The translations under genes were made by a program, and so were the position numbers. Positions 42,901-51,499 of a stretch of DNA of 64,000 nucleotides are shown one piece after another; position 1 is the stretch's first letter; each line of letters begins with the position of its first letter. Source of the DNA: an uncultured Muribaculaceae bacterium (GTDB taxonomy: Bacteria; Bacteroidota; Bacteroidia; Bacteroidales; Muribaculaceae); assembly GCA_910587475.1 (NCBI GenBank), contig CAJUMR010000010.1, positions 20,161 through 84,160 of the forward strand, written 5' to 3'. The notes below the pieces were generated by a model. The model ran no database searches and was not told the origin of the DNA. It saw nothing but the letters and a program-made list of their open reading frames with translations.

Positions 42901-44645
42901 TAACGCGCGCTTTCCACCACTACCGCTGCATCGGCTTTCATCGTCGCGTCAAACGGGTCATAGCCATGGCCGTTGGCTTTGAGCGACGCCGTGACATCGC
43001 CCGCCCCAAGAGCCGGCATAAACGTTTCGATCGGAAAATCGACGACTTTCAATGCCGCATTGTAGTCGCGGCCTCTCGAATTCCACCGCCCGTAGAGCGC
43101 AAGACTGCCCCCTCCGGTTTTGACCGATACCTTGCCCTTGACAGAGCCAGAGTTCATGGCAACGTTGCCGGCTATGGTCATGCGCGGTATATTGAATTCC
43201 TTGGCTGCATCCTTTGACATAAGGCTGTTTTTGATGCGGTTGAGATTGATCACATTGCCCGTCAATGCTATATTGCCGAACAGGTTGTCAGCATCTGTCA
43301 GATTGCCGACATAACCCTTTCCGGAGACCGACACACAGCCATTGAGCAACAACTTGAGACGGTCAATGTCAATCCGCCCCATCGTTCCGGCGATGTCCAC
43401 ATCGGCATACAGCTGATTGCCATCGGGGACAGTCATGAGATATGGCATGAAGGCCGGAAACATTTTTTTCATATCCGCTATGCCCAAACCGCCCTCGACC
43501 GAGAGCCTGACAGGCAGATCAGGATCGTTCATCAAGTCACCCATACCCATCATCATCGTCGCATCGAGCTGTGTTGTGGCCGTCGTCACCTTCATGGAGT
43601 CGAGATACATGGCCGTCGAATCCAGCGCAAAAGTTCCGTCTGCGACGAGTGTCACCCCGCAGCGCTCGCGACCTTTAAGCCTTACCGGCAGTCGCAGAGT
43701 GGTCGCCTGATTATAGAAATCACTGACTGTCAGATCGAGAGAATCGACAGCAATGTATGCAAAATCCAGTCCGGGCGACGGCACGACTCCGCGCGTCGTG
43801 TACAAAGCCTTTGATCCGGTAAACGATATTGTGTCGATCTCGACGGTCCACGGCGCCGATGAGGCCGTATCGGCGCTCGCCGCTACAGGCGTAGCCGCCA
43901 CAGTCGCTGAATCAGGTGCGATATAGGCTGCCGACAGACCGCGTCCGCAGAACTTCACGAGATCCACTTTCTGCTGCTTCAGGTCGATCAAGCCGTCGGT
44001 CAGCATGCCTTCTTCGATCGTTGTCCCCAACGAATCGATCGAAGGCAACAATCTCATATTATATGTAAAATCACTGAGTCGGAGCGACCCGATCGCAATG
44101 CTCATATCTGTCGGCTCTGACGGGGCCGACGATGTGGATGCCGTATCAGGAGAGATGACCATGTCGACAACCCCTCCTTTCAGCGCCCCGCGCTCGATGT
44201 TGATAGCCATGCGCTCCAATTCGACATTGACAGGGCTCAGGGAAAGCTCGTCGGCCGAAATGGTCATGAACATAGCCGAATCGGGCGCACCAAGCCTGAA
44301 GCGTCCGTCACTCAGCGCCAGTTCGCCGACCTCCGCTTCGCCTTTAAGCAGCGGCCAGAGAGCCACCGACGTACGCAACTCCGAGGCTGCGACGATCGTA
44401 TCACCGTTCTGGGCGAGGCTCAAGCCTCCGAGACTGACATTCAACGGAAAGCCAAATTTGAAACTGTCGAGCGACATCTCCACACCTTCACGCGCATTCA
44501 TCCGCTCAACGATCTTGCCTCTGATCATTTCCTGCAGCCATGGAGAATAGAGCGCCACAACCGTGCCGACAAGAAGCAGCACGATTGCAAACACCGCAAA
44601 AAGCACGGCCTTAAATATGTTTCGTATGATAGTTTTCGGTTTCAC
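39897..44645 (-). CDS. tamB: TamB / AsmA-like inter-membrane translocation protein
   Basis: 1582-aa protein that bridges inner and outer membranes. The single N-terminal membrane anchor (about 10-32, IFKAVLFAVFAIVLLLVGTV) is followed by LQEMIRGKIVERMN. A long repetitive beta-taco region carries many strands of the AsmA/TamB type. The C-terminal DUF490-like domain (about 1200-1560) has YTMSPLSDGRMTGRLNINQGYVRYSPP broken by short loops, VTGTLDRMDVAFDLS, the LLYG motif, and KGVDISFGIDQYD. Full length for a Bacteroidetes TamB. It is upstream of tamL in the same transcript and has its own promoter at 44725-44756. Confidence 0.88.
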   Translation of the reverse strand: MKPKTIIRNIFKAVLFAVFAIVLLLVGTVVALYSPWLQEMIRGKIVERMNAREGVEMSLDSFKFGFPLNVSLGGLSLAQNGDTIVAASELRTSVALWPLLKGEAEVGELALSDGRFRLGAPDSAMFMTISADELSLSPVNVELERMAINIERGALKGGVVDMVISPDTASTSSAPSEPTDMSIAIGSLRLSDFTYNMRLLPSIDSLGTTIEEGMLTDGLIDLKQQKVDLVKFCGRGLSAAYIAPDSATVAATPVAASADTASSAPWTVEIDTISFTGSKALYTTRGVVPSPGLDFAYIAVDSLDLTVSDFYNQATTLRLPVRLKGRERCGVTLVADGTFALDSTAMYLDSMKVTTATTQLDATMMMGMGDLMNDPDLPVRLSVEGGLGIADMKKMFPAFMPYLMTVPDGNQLYADVDIAGTMGRIDIDRLKLLLNGCVSVSGKGYVGNLTDADNLFGNIALTGNVINLNRIKNSLMSKDAAKEFNIPRMTIAGNVAMNSGSVKGKVSVKTGGGSLALYGRWNSRGRDYNAALKVVDFPIETFMPALGAGDVTASLKANGHGYDPFDATMKADAAVVVESARYADYTYRDIYLTAKIDGGRGEVDLHSDNPDTQIRLKADGNLAEVPYKWTLDATGNDIDFQALKFSDMESSLSFSVSGDASIDPKENVIAAGLTLHDLEFKQPARNIVVSDVLAKLASNDSVTDVSLHNRDLVMRFNSPSSLDSLMSRFSLTSVVLDKQIADRILNVEEIHHALPQFDLTLTAGSDNSLTDVLATSKTGFRRLNVDAANDSTLRLDSRLLGFVTGSTRLDTIGFELQQEGEFMAVNARVENRPGTFDSWAHVNLGGYVAHNEAGLRLTQSNIAGKQGFDVGLRADVVDSVATLHLTPLDQVIGYQPWKVNEDNFISYNIATRHVDANLVMTGGKSRLSVQTEHVDGSEGQEDLCINLSDIHIADWVSINPFAPPVKGDVNAAVRLRNVEGNLNGVGDVSVDNFYYGKERVASLKLDFDVTTKPGGTLYAKSDVYVDGLKTMTLAGALNDSTSTSPYNLDFSMIRFPLATVNPFMPQGMAKLRGVLNGTMRISGDEAAPVFNGYLDFDSTAVMLNMTGTEYGFSNEKIPVVDNLVSFDRFTIAGVNDNPLYIDGSVDISSLSSPKINLTLKADEMQLVNSSRARKGADVYGKAFVSLDSRIHGDMNLLFVNADLRIVPPTNVTYVISDAANAIASQSTGDMVKFVNFTDTTAVMLADSITSSGMSMILDASLTIDNGTTIGVNLSSDGKNRVQLEADGTLNYTMSPLSDGRMTGRLNINQGYVRYSPPLMSEKNFAFDNNSYVAFNGDIMNPTLNVHATDVIKANVTQSGQNSRLIDFDVILNVTGTLDRMDVAFDLSTDEDVTVANELQSMSADQRANQAMNMLLYGIYSGPGTKGDASISGNALYSFLESQLNSWAANNIKGVDISFGIDQYDRTVDGASSQTTSYSYQVSKSLFNDRFKIVIGGNYSTDANADENFSQNLINDISFDYFLNKGHTMYVRIFRHTGYESILEGEITQTGVGFVYRRKLNKLGDMFKFLKRKPKKDENVDVK

Positions 44646-44724
44646 GTCTGGTGATGAATTATGCAGATGACGAATGTTGTTTTAAGTTTATAACCACTGC
44701 GGCATCCGCTTGGTTTACCCGACT

Positions 44725-44756
44725 ACAAAATTAACATCCGTCATCCATCATTCCAA
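44725..44756 (-). promoter_or_regulatory. tamB: promoter of tamB-tamL
   Basis: Minus strand: TTTG (44756-44753), 20 bases, TAATTTTG (44732-44725). A second minus-strand TAATTTTG is at 44808-44801, without a clear partner. The remaining part of this 235-base gap holds nothing else recognisable. Confidence 0.7.
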
Positions 44757-44815
44757 AAACAGCGGCATCTCTTTTCCATCTATACTCCGGCGTGCTGCGA
44801 CAAAATTAACCGTGT

Positions 44816-44823
44816 TATTTTTG
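44816..44823 (+). promoter_or_regulatory. -7 element of the glycine cleavage operon
   Basis: TATTTTTG, an exact TAnnTTTG, 57 bases before the lplA ATG; no clear TTTG at the usual distance. No glycine-riboswitch-like fold could be recognised by eye in the leader. Confidence 0.4.
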
Positions 44824-44880
44824 TACGTGCGCGAAATTTTATCTATATTTGGCCGACTGAAATAATCTCGAATGTAGGCC

Positions 44881-45870
44881 ATGATACATATTTCTCTGCC
44901 TGACCGCATCAACCGACGACTGCCCTTCTATCTCGCAATGGAGGAGTGGGTGGCCGCCTCGCTTCCGCCCGACGATTATTTCTTCACGTGGCAAGTGTCG
45001 CCGACCGTCATTTTCGGACGGAACCAATGTATCGACACTGAAGTCAACCTCGGCTACTGCAACGACAACGGCATCGAATTTTACCGCCGCAAAAGCGGTG
45101 GAGGATGTGTGTTTGCCGACATGCACAACATAATGTTCTCCTATATCACGCCGTCGGAAACCGTTGCCATAACCTTCTCCCGCTACACAGGCATGGTCGC
45201 AGACATGCTGCGCTCGCTCGGACTCGACGCCTCGGCCACCGGGCGCAACGACATAATGATCGACGGGCGAAAAGTGTCGGGTAACGCATTCTACCACATT
45301 CCGGGCCGAAGCATTGTACATGGCACGATGCTCTACGACACCGATCTGCGCCACATGGCCAACGCCATCACCCCATCGAAATCGAAACTCGAGTCGAAAC
45401 AAGTGCAATCGGTCGCATCTCACATCACCACGCTCAGCGAGCACCTCGACATGTCGATCGACGACTTTCACTGGTACGCAATCAATCACCTGACAGACTC
45501 CGAACTGACGCTCACCGACAGTCAGGTAAAGGAGATCGCTCAGATCGAGCGATCGTACTACAATCCGGCGTGGATCTTCGGACGACGCAGGCATGCCGAC
45601 ATCAATCTCTGCAAACGGATCGACGGCTGCGGCGAATTTTCGTTGAGCATAAAGCTAAGGGGCCGCATCATCGACGACATCGGGCTCGAAGGCGATTTCT
45701 TCATTCTGTCGGACATCGACTCCTCGCTGCTCGACAGGCTGCGCGGCGTAAAGTTCACGCCGGAAGACGTCGCAGAGGCTCTTTCGTCAACCGATGTGTC
45801 TCAGGTTATCGCCGGACTATCGTCAAAGCAATTCATTGATTTAATCTTTAATAACACAATCATATCATGA
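44881..45870 (+). CDS. lplA: lipoate-protein ligase A
   Basis: 329-aa ATP-dependent enzyme that attaches free lipoate to GcvH and other E2/H proteins. The catalytic region is canonical: VIFGRNQCI, RRKSGGGCVFAD (the RRxSGGGxVxxD lipoate-binding loop) and GRNDIMIDGRKVSGNAFYH with the active-site Lys. The C-terminal accessory domain follows (about 240-329). Its position as first gene before gcvT, with an ATGA overlap, directly links it to loading GcvH of this operon. Confidence 0.93.
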   Translation: MIHISLPDRINRRLPFYLAMEEWVAASLPPDDYFFTWQVSPTVIFGRNQCIDTEVNLGYCNDNGIEFYRRKSGGGCVFADMHNIMFSYITPSETVAITFSRYTGMVADMLRSLGLDASATGRNDIMIDGRKVSGNAFYHIPGRSIVHGTMLYDTDLRHMANAITPSKSKLESKQVQSVASHITTLSEHLDMSIDDFHWYAINHLTDSELTLTDSQVKEIAQIERSYYNPAWIFGRRRHADINLCKRIDGCGEFSLSIKLRGRIIDDIGLEGDFFILSDIDSSLLDRLRGVKFTPEDVAEALSSTDVSQVIAGLSSKQFIDLIFNNTIIS

Positions 45871-46952
45871 CCACAGATCTAAAAACCACATGCCTCCACG
45901 ATCTCCACGTCGGCCTCGGCGCACTGATGAGCCCGTTCGGGGGATTCGACATGCCGATCCAATACTCTGGAATCGAACAGGAACACATGGCCGTGCGCCA
46001 TAAGTGCGGAGTCTTTGATGTTTCACATATGGGTGAAGTCGTTGTCACAGGCAACGATGCCCAACGCTTTGTCAACCATATCTTCACCAACGATGTCACA
46101 GCCATGCCCGACGGAAAGATACTCTACGGCATGATGCTCAACCCCGAAGGTGGAGTTGTCGACGATCTCCTCGTCTATAAACGCGCCGACAACGATTATC
46201 TCCTCGTGATCAACGCATCCAACATCGACAAAGATGTACAGTGGATCGAACGTCACGCCGAAAACTTCGACGTCGACATCGACAACCAGAGCGACCGTTG
46301 GGGCGAACTCGCCGTGCAAGGGCCCGATGCCGAAAAAACAATGAGCGACATTCTCGGCATCGACGCCGCCGACCTCAGCTTCTACACTTTCAAGACCATC
46401 GGCGACATGATCGTCAGCCGCACCGGCTACACCGGCGAGGACGGCTTCGAGATCTATGCCTCGGCCGACGTGATCAGGGACTACTGGAATCGCCTGATCG
46501 ACGCCGGTGTTCAACCATGCGGACTCGGATGCCGCGACACTCTGCGCTTCGAAACCGGACTGCCGCTCTACGGCGACGAACTGGCCGACGACATCACCCC
46601 GCTTGAAGCCGGGCTCGGCATATTTGTCAAACTCGACAAACCTGAGTTCATCGGCCGCGAAGCGCTCATCAGTCAGAAAGCCGAAGGCCCGGCGCGTAAA
46701 ATCGTAGGCATCGAAGTTGAAGGTCAGGCCATTCCCCGCCACGGCTACGAAGTTCTCGACGCCGATGGCAACACCATCGGATCGGTGACCACAGGCTATC
46801 ACTCCATATCGCTCGACCGCAATATAGCCATGGCTCTGATCGCAGCCGACCACGCTGCATTAGGCACAAGGCTGCAAGTGAAGGTGCGCCGCAAGGTGTT
46901 TCCTGCCACAGTAATCAAAAAACGCTTCTATACACCTAATTATAAAAAATAA
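45867..46952 (+). CDS. gcvT: aminomethyltransferase (glycine cleavage T protein)
   Basis: 361-aa tetrahydrofolate-dependent enzyme that takes the aminomethyl group from GcvH, forming methylene-THF and ammonia. Signature residues: MSPFGGFDMPIQYSG near the N terminus, CGVFDVSHMGEV, SRTGYTGEDGFEIY, and GCRDTLRFETGLPLYGDEL with the conserved GLPLYG. The C-terminal beta-barrel is complete. Start overlaps the lplA stop (ATGA); gcvH begins 19 bases later. Confidence 0.97.
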   Translation: MTTDLKTTCLHDLHVGLGALMSPFGGFDMPIQYSGIEQEHMAVRHKCGVFDVSHMGEVVVTGNDAQRFVNHIFTNDVTAMPDGKILYGMMLNPEGGVVDDLLVYKRADNDYLLVINASNIDKDVQWIERHAENFDVDIDNQSDRWGELAVQGPDAEKTMSDILGIDAADLSFYTFKTIGDMIVSRTGYTGEDGFEIYASADVIRDYWNRLIDAGVQPCGLGCRDTLRFETGLPLYGDELADDITPLEAGLGIFVKLDKPEFIGREALISQKAEGPARKIVGIEVEGQAIPRHGYEVLDADGNTIGSVTTGYHSISLDRNIAMALIAADHAALGTRLQVKVRRKVFPATVIKKRFYTPNYKK

Positions 46953-46971
46953 ACCCTAAAAACCATACATC

Positions 46972-47343
46972 ATGCTTTACTATCTTCCCACCCATGAATA
47001 TGCCCGCGTCGAGGGCAACATCGCCACAATCGGTATCTCTGAATATGCAGCCCGCCAGCTCGGCAACGTCGTCTATGTCGACATGCCCGAAGCTGACGAC
47101 GACGTCACAAAAGGCGAAGACTTCGGCGCGATCGAAAGCGTCAAGGCGGCCTCTGATCTCTATTCTCCAGTGTCGGGATCGGTTGTCGAAATCAACGAAC
47201 TACTGATCGACAATCCCAAGCTCGTCAACGAAGACCCCATGAACAACTGGATCATCAAAGTAGAGATGAGCGACCCCTCCGAACTCGACTCTCTGCTTTC
47301 GCCCGAGGATTACGCCAAACTTTGCGAAGCCGAAAAACACTGA
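46972..47343 (+). CDS. gcvH: glycine cleavage H protein
   Basis: 123-aa lipoyl carrier of the glycine cleavage complex. The lipoylated Lys is Lys58 in ESVKAASDLYSP. The flanks EYAARQLGNVVYVDMPEADD and GSVVEINELL are canonical. The N terminus begins MLYYLPTHEYARVEGN, shorter than in some bacteria but complete. It is located between gcvT and gcvPA with close spacing. Confidence 0.97.
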   Translation: MLYYLPTHEYARVEGNIATIGISEYAARQLGNVVYVDMPEADDDVTKGEDFGAIESVKAASDLYSPVSGSVVEINELLIDNPKLVNEDPMNNWIIKVEMSDPSELDSLLSPEDYAKLCEAEKH

Positions 47344-47356
47344 TCGCACGACAGTC

Positions 47357-48697
47357 ATGTCTGACCACAGATTTTTCCCTCATACCGACACCGACATCAG
47401 CGAAATGCTCGCTGCCTGCGGTGCGAAGTCGCTCGACGATCTGTACAGCGACGTCCCCGAAGAATTGAAACTGCGCCAGGCCTATGCCCTCCCCGCTGAA
47501 ATGTGCGAGAAAGAGCTCCGCGACTATTTCAGCCGCCTCGGCAACGAGAACAGACATATGGTCTGTTTTGCCGGTGCAGGATACTACGACCACTACACTC
47601 CGGCTGTTGTCAATGCCATTCTGTCGCGTTCTGAATTTCTGACTGCCTACACCCCTTACCAGCCCGAAATCTCGCAAGGCACTCTGCAGTACATTTTCGA
47701 ATACCAGTCGATGATGTGCGAACTCACCGGCATGGAGATCAGCAACGCTTCGATGTACGACGGTGCGACCGCCACGGCCGAAGCCATGATAATGGCCGTC
47801 AACAGTTCGCGCAAAAAGCGCCGCGTGCTGATTTCAGCAACCGTCAATCCGGCTGTCGCTGAAGTCGTGGCGACATACGCCCGATACCACGATATAGCTC
47901 TTGAAGTTATTCCCGAGCACGAAGGCATCACCGACCGCGCCGAATTCGAGGCTATGCTGCAGGCCGGCGACGTGGCCGGCGTGATTGTCGGCTATCCCAA
48001 CTACTATGGCATCATAGAGCCGTTCGACGGATGGGCTGACTCATGTCATGCGGCCAAAGCTCTGCTGATCATGAACTGCCAGGCTTCGACCCTCGGAGTG
48101 CTCAGGACTCCGGCATCGCTCGGAGCTGACATCGTCTGCGGCGACGCTCAGTCATTGGGCATGCCTCTCAACTTCGGCGGTCCATATCTCGGATATATGT
48201 GCACGACCAAAGCGCTGATGCGCAAATTGCCCGGACGCATAGTCGGAGCAACTACCGACCGCAACGGACAACGGGTGTTTGTACTCACGCTGCAAGCCCG
48301 CGAACAGCACATCAGACGCGAGAAAGCCACATCAAACATCTGCTCCAACCAGGGACTGATGGCCCTCCACACAGCCGTGTATCTCTCCCTTATCGGCGCC
48401 GACGGGCTGAAACGCATCAACGACCTCGGATTCGGCGGACTGAGGTATCTCGCCGACGGTCTGACCGCAACCGGACGCATGAGACTGAAGTATCCCGAAA
48501 TGCCGTTTGTCAACGAAGCCGTGTTCCGCATCACCGACCCGCTCAACGCCGACATCATCCTCGAAGAGACTGCCCGACAAGGCATTCTCGCCGGAGTGAA
48601 GATCGACGAATGCGAACTGCTTGTCGCCGTCACCGAGATGCAGACCAAAGAAGACATGGACCGTTATATTTCAATTGTTAAAAACATCCAGCTATGA
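47357..48697 (+). CDS. gcvPA: glycine dehydrogenase (decarboxylating) subunit 1
   Basis: 446-aa alpha subunit of the split P protein, which decarboxylates glycine on PLP and passes the aminomethyl group to GcvH. FFPHTDTDISEMLAACG, CFAGAGYYDHYTPAVVNAIL, YTPYQPEISQGTLQYIFEYQSMMCELTGMEI (with breaks) and NASMYDGATATAEAM are typical. The subunit lacks the PLP lysine, which is in GcvPB. Stop overlaps the gcvPB start by ATGA, consistent with 1:1 production. Confidence 0.96.
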   Translation: MSDHRFFPHTDTDISEMLAACGAKSLDDLYSDVPEELKLRQAYALPAEMCEKELRDYFSRLGNENRHMVCFAGAGYYDHYTPAVVNAILSRSEFLTAYTPYQPEISQGTLQYIFEYQSMMCELTGMEISNASMYDGATATAEAMIMAVNSSRKKRRVLISATVNPAVAEVVATYARYHDIALEVIPEHEGITDRAEFEAMLQAGDVAGVIVGYPNYYGIIEPFDGWADSCHAAKALLIMNCQASTLGVLRTPASLGADIVCGDAQSLGMPLNFGGPYLGYMCTTKALMRKLPGRIVGATTDRNGQRVFVLTLQAREQHIRREKATSNICSNQGLMALHTAVYLSLIGADGLKRINDLGFGGLRYLADGLTATGRMRLKYPEMPFVNEAVFRITDPLNADIILEETARQGILAGVKIDECELLVAVTEMQTKEDMDRYISIVKNIQL

Positions 48698-50169
48698 ACC
48701 GCCGACTCTACGACAAACTGATATTCGAACATTCGCATCCCGGTCGCCGCGGTCACAGCCTGCCGCGCAATGACTTCGGCCGTCACATCGATGAACTCCC
48801 CGAAAGCTGCCGCCGCAAGGATGCTCCGCGACTCCCCGAAGTCGACGAACCGACCGTTGTGCGCCACTACACCAACTCAAGCACCAACAACTTCGGCGTC
48901 GACACCGGTTTCTACCCCCTGGGATCGTGCACGATGAAATACAATCCTAAAATCAACGACGAACTCGCCGCTTCGCCGTCGATCGCCCCGCTCCACCCGT
49001 TCCAGCCATCATCGACTGTGCAAGGCGCGCTTGCCGTCTACTGGCAACTGCAACGCTATCTCAGCGAGATCGGAGGCATGGCCGAGTTCACGCTCAACCC
49101 CTTTGCCGGAGCTCACGGCGAACTCACGGGACTGCTTGTCATAAAGGCCTATCACCAATCGCGACAGGACAACGGACGCGACACTGTGCTCATACCCGAC
49201 TCGGCCCACGGCACTAACCCCGCCTCGGCTGCCGTGGCAGGCTTCAAGGTCGTCGATGTCAAAAGCTTACCCGACGGCACTGTCGATGTCGACGATCTGC
49301 GGTCGAAACTCAACGGTTCTGTGGCAGCGATGATGATGACCAACCCCAACACCGTCGGAATGTTTGAAAAGAATATTCCCGAAATCGCAAGACTCGTCCA
49401 CGATGCCGGTGGCCTGATGTACTACGACGGAGCCAACCTCAACCCTATGCTCGGCATCGCCCGCCCCGGCGACATGGGCTTTGACGTAATGCACATCAAT
49501 CTCCACAAGACATTCTCAACGCCTCACGGCGGAGGCGGTCCGGGCGCCGGTCCGGTAGGTGTCAGAAAAGGCCTCGAACCATTCCTGCCAAATCCGCGCG
49601 TCATCAAAACTCCCGACGGAACATTTGACGTCGTCAGCGAAGACTCGTCGCTCGGACGCATATCCGGCTGGCTCGGCAATTTCACCGTCTACATCAGGGC
49701 TTTGGCCTACATTCTTTCGCTCGGAGCTGAAAACATCGCGAAGGTCGGGCCATTGGCCACACTCAACGCCAACTACGTGCTCAACCGGCTGAAGGACGTC
49801 TATGAGCTGCCGATCGCCGGACCGTGCAAACACGAATTCGTGTTCGACGGACTCAAGGACAAATCGACCGGAGTCACCACTCTCAACGTTGCCAAACGCC
49901 TGCTCGACTTCGGCTTCCACGCACCGACAATCTATTTCCCGCTGCTGTTCCACGAGTCTCTGATGATAGAGCCGACAGAGACCGAAAGCCGCGAGACTCT
50001 CGACAGTTTCATCGAAGTGATGCGCCGGATAGCCGCAGAGGCTGCCTCGGAGCCCGACACTGTGATACAGGCGCCCCACGACACTCCGGTGTCACATCCC
50101 GACGACACCGAAGCGGCTCTTCACCCGGTAACGACATGGAAAGATCTATGCGACAAACTGAATTCATAA
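48694..50169 (+). CDS. gcvPB: glycine dehydrogenase (decarboxylating) subunit 2
   Basis: 491-aa catalytic subunit of the split P protein. The PLP Schiff-base lysine is Lys272 in INLHKTFSTPHGGGGPGAG. Also LPRNDFGRHIDELPE, TNSSTNNFGVDTGFYPLGSCTMKYNPK (with breaks), PDSAHGTNPASA and MTNPNTVGMFE. Its last 22 bases overlap the start of the dihydrolipoyl dehydrogenase gene, a strong hint of coupling. Confidence 0.97.
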   Translation: MNRRLYDKLIFEHSHPGRRGHSLPRNDFGRHIDELPESCRRKDAPRLPEVDEPTVVRHYTNSSTNNFGVDTGFYPLGSCTMKYNPKINDELAASPSIAPLHPFQPSSTVQGALAVYWQLQRYLSEIGGMAEFTLNPFAGAHGELTGLLVIKAYHQSRQDNGRDTVLIPDSAHGTNPASAAVAGFKVVDVKSLPDGTVDVDDLRSKLNGSVAAMMMTNPNTVGMFEKNIPEIARLVHDAGGLMYYDGANLNPMLGIARPGDMGFDVMHINLHKTFSTPHGGGGPGAGPVGVRKGLEPFLPNPRVIKTPDGTFDVVSEDSSLGRISGWLGNFTVYIRALAYILSLGAENIAKVGPLATLNANYVLNRLKDVYELPIAGPCKHEFVFDGLKDKSTGVTTLNVAKRLLDFGFHAPTIYFPLLFHESLMIEPTETESRETLDSFIEVMRRIAAEAASEPDTVIQAPHDTPVSHPDDTEAALHPVTTWKDLCDKLNS

Positions 50170-51467
50170 TCATCGGAGGAGGTCCCGGCGGCTACGAAGT
50201 GGCCGCCGAGCTCGCCGCCGCAGGTCGAAAAGTCATTCTGATTGAACGCGACCGTCTGGGCGGCACTTGCCTTAACCGGGGGTGCATACCGACCAAATGT
50301 CTGTGTGCCGCGGCATCGGCCCTATTGTTGATCTCGACCGCATCACAGTTCGGCATTGATGTCGGACAGGTGACTCCCGACTATTCCCGCACCGCCGCAC
50401 GCAGCAACTCGGTCATCGACCAGCTGCGCCAAGGCATCGAAACAATGCTCCGCGACGTCGAGGTCATCCATGGCGAAGCCACTTTGAAACAGGACAAAAT
50501 CATCAGTGTCAACGGAGAAGACCTCACCGCCGACCACATCATCATCGCTACAGGCTCTAAACCGGCGTCGCTCGACATTCCCGGCGCAGCATTGGCCATC
50601 ACAAGCGACGAATTCCTCTCGCTCACAGAGTTGCCGCAGAGAGTCGCCATCATCGGGGGCGGTGTCATCGGACTCGAATTTGCTTCGATCATCTCAGCAT
50701 TCGGCCGCGAAGTGACAGTCATCGAATACTGCAAGGAGATACTGCCGCCGTTCGACAGCGAGATAGCCAAACGCTTGCGCACAATGCTGTCGCGGCGCGG
50801 CATCAAATTCGTAACTTCGGCACGGGTGACTTCGATCGAACAGGGTCTGCGCATCAACTATGAAGCTAAGCGCGGTCACGATTCCATTGAAGCCGACCTC
50901 GCCATTATGGCCGTCGGCCGCCGCCCCGTGATCCCGTCGGGGGCTGAAGAAGCCGGCATCGAACTTGACAGCCGGGGTTTCATCAAAGTCGACGAACTTA
51001 TGCAGACATCGGTCAGCGGCATCTATGCCGTCGGCGACGTCAACGGCCTGTGCATGCTCGCCCACGCCGCTGCCGCACAAGCCCGGCGAGCCATCGGCAG
51101 CGATGTCAACCTCGACGTGATACCGTCGGCTGTCTTCACTCAGCCCGAAGCAGCAATGGTCGGGTTGACCGAAGACCAGGCCAAAGCTAAAGACTATGAC
51201 ATAATGATCGGCAAAGCATCGTATGCGTCCAACGGCAAAGCCCTTGCAATGGGCGAAGCCGACGGCACGATAAAAATTATCTTTGCACGCGAAAGCGGAT
51301 TTATACTCGGCTGCCACATAATTGGTCCACACGCTTCCGATCTCATCGCTGAAGTTGCGGCTCTGATGTTCGGCATGACCACACGCGAAGAATTGGCCGA
51401 CGAACTCGTCCATGGCCATCCCACCCTATCCGAGATAATCCCCGCCGCCGCCCGCAACGCACGATAA
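50148..51467 (+). CDS. lpdA: dihydrolipoyl dehydrogenase
   Basis: 439-aa FAD enzyme that reoxidises the dihydrolipoyl arm of GcvH with NAD. The N-terminal FAD motif FIIIGGGPGGYEVAAELAAAG is followed by the redox disulfide GGTCLNRGCIPTK (Cys41/Cys46). The NAD-binding motif VAIIGGGVIGLEFASI, AVGRRP, the second FAD motif GIYAVGDVNG, and the C-terminal His-Glu dyad in HGHPTLSE are all present. The ATG at 50148 is chosen over 50136 because a GGAAAG ribosome site lies 6 bases before it. Its location in the gcv operon suggests a dedicated L protein. Confidence 0.94.
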   Translation: MRQTEFIIIGGGPGGYEVAAELAAAGRKVILIERDRLGGTCLNRGCIPTKCLCAAASALLLISTASQFGIDVGQVTPDYSRTAARSNSVIDQLRQGIETMLRDVEVIHGEATLKQDKIISVNGEDLTADHIIIATGSKPASLDIPGAALAITSDEFLSLTELPQRVAIIGGGVIGLEFASIISAFGREVTVIEYCKEILPPFDSEIAKRLRTMLSRRGIKFVTSARVTSIEQGLRINYEAKRGHDSIEADLAIMAVGRRPVIPSGAEEAGIELDSRGFIKVDELMQTSVSGIYAVGDVNGLCMLAHAAAAQARRAIGSDVNLDVIPSAVFTQPEAAMVGLTEDQAKAKDYDIMIGKASYASNGKALAMGEADGTIKIIFARESGFILGCHIIGPHASDLIAEVAALMFGMTTREELADELVHGHPTLSEIIPAAARNAR

Positions 51468-51499
51468 AAATTTCCTTACAACGGAATCCCCGGAAAAGC

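Noticed and set aside
44646..44880. Glycine riboswitch before the gcv operon
   Set aside because: The leader after the predicted start is only about 50 nt, too short for known glycine riboswitch folds, and no conserved pattern was recognised.
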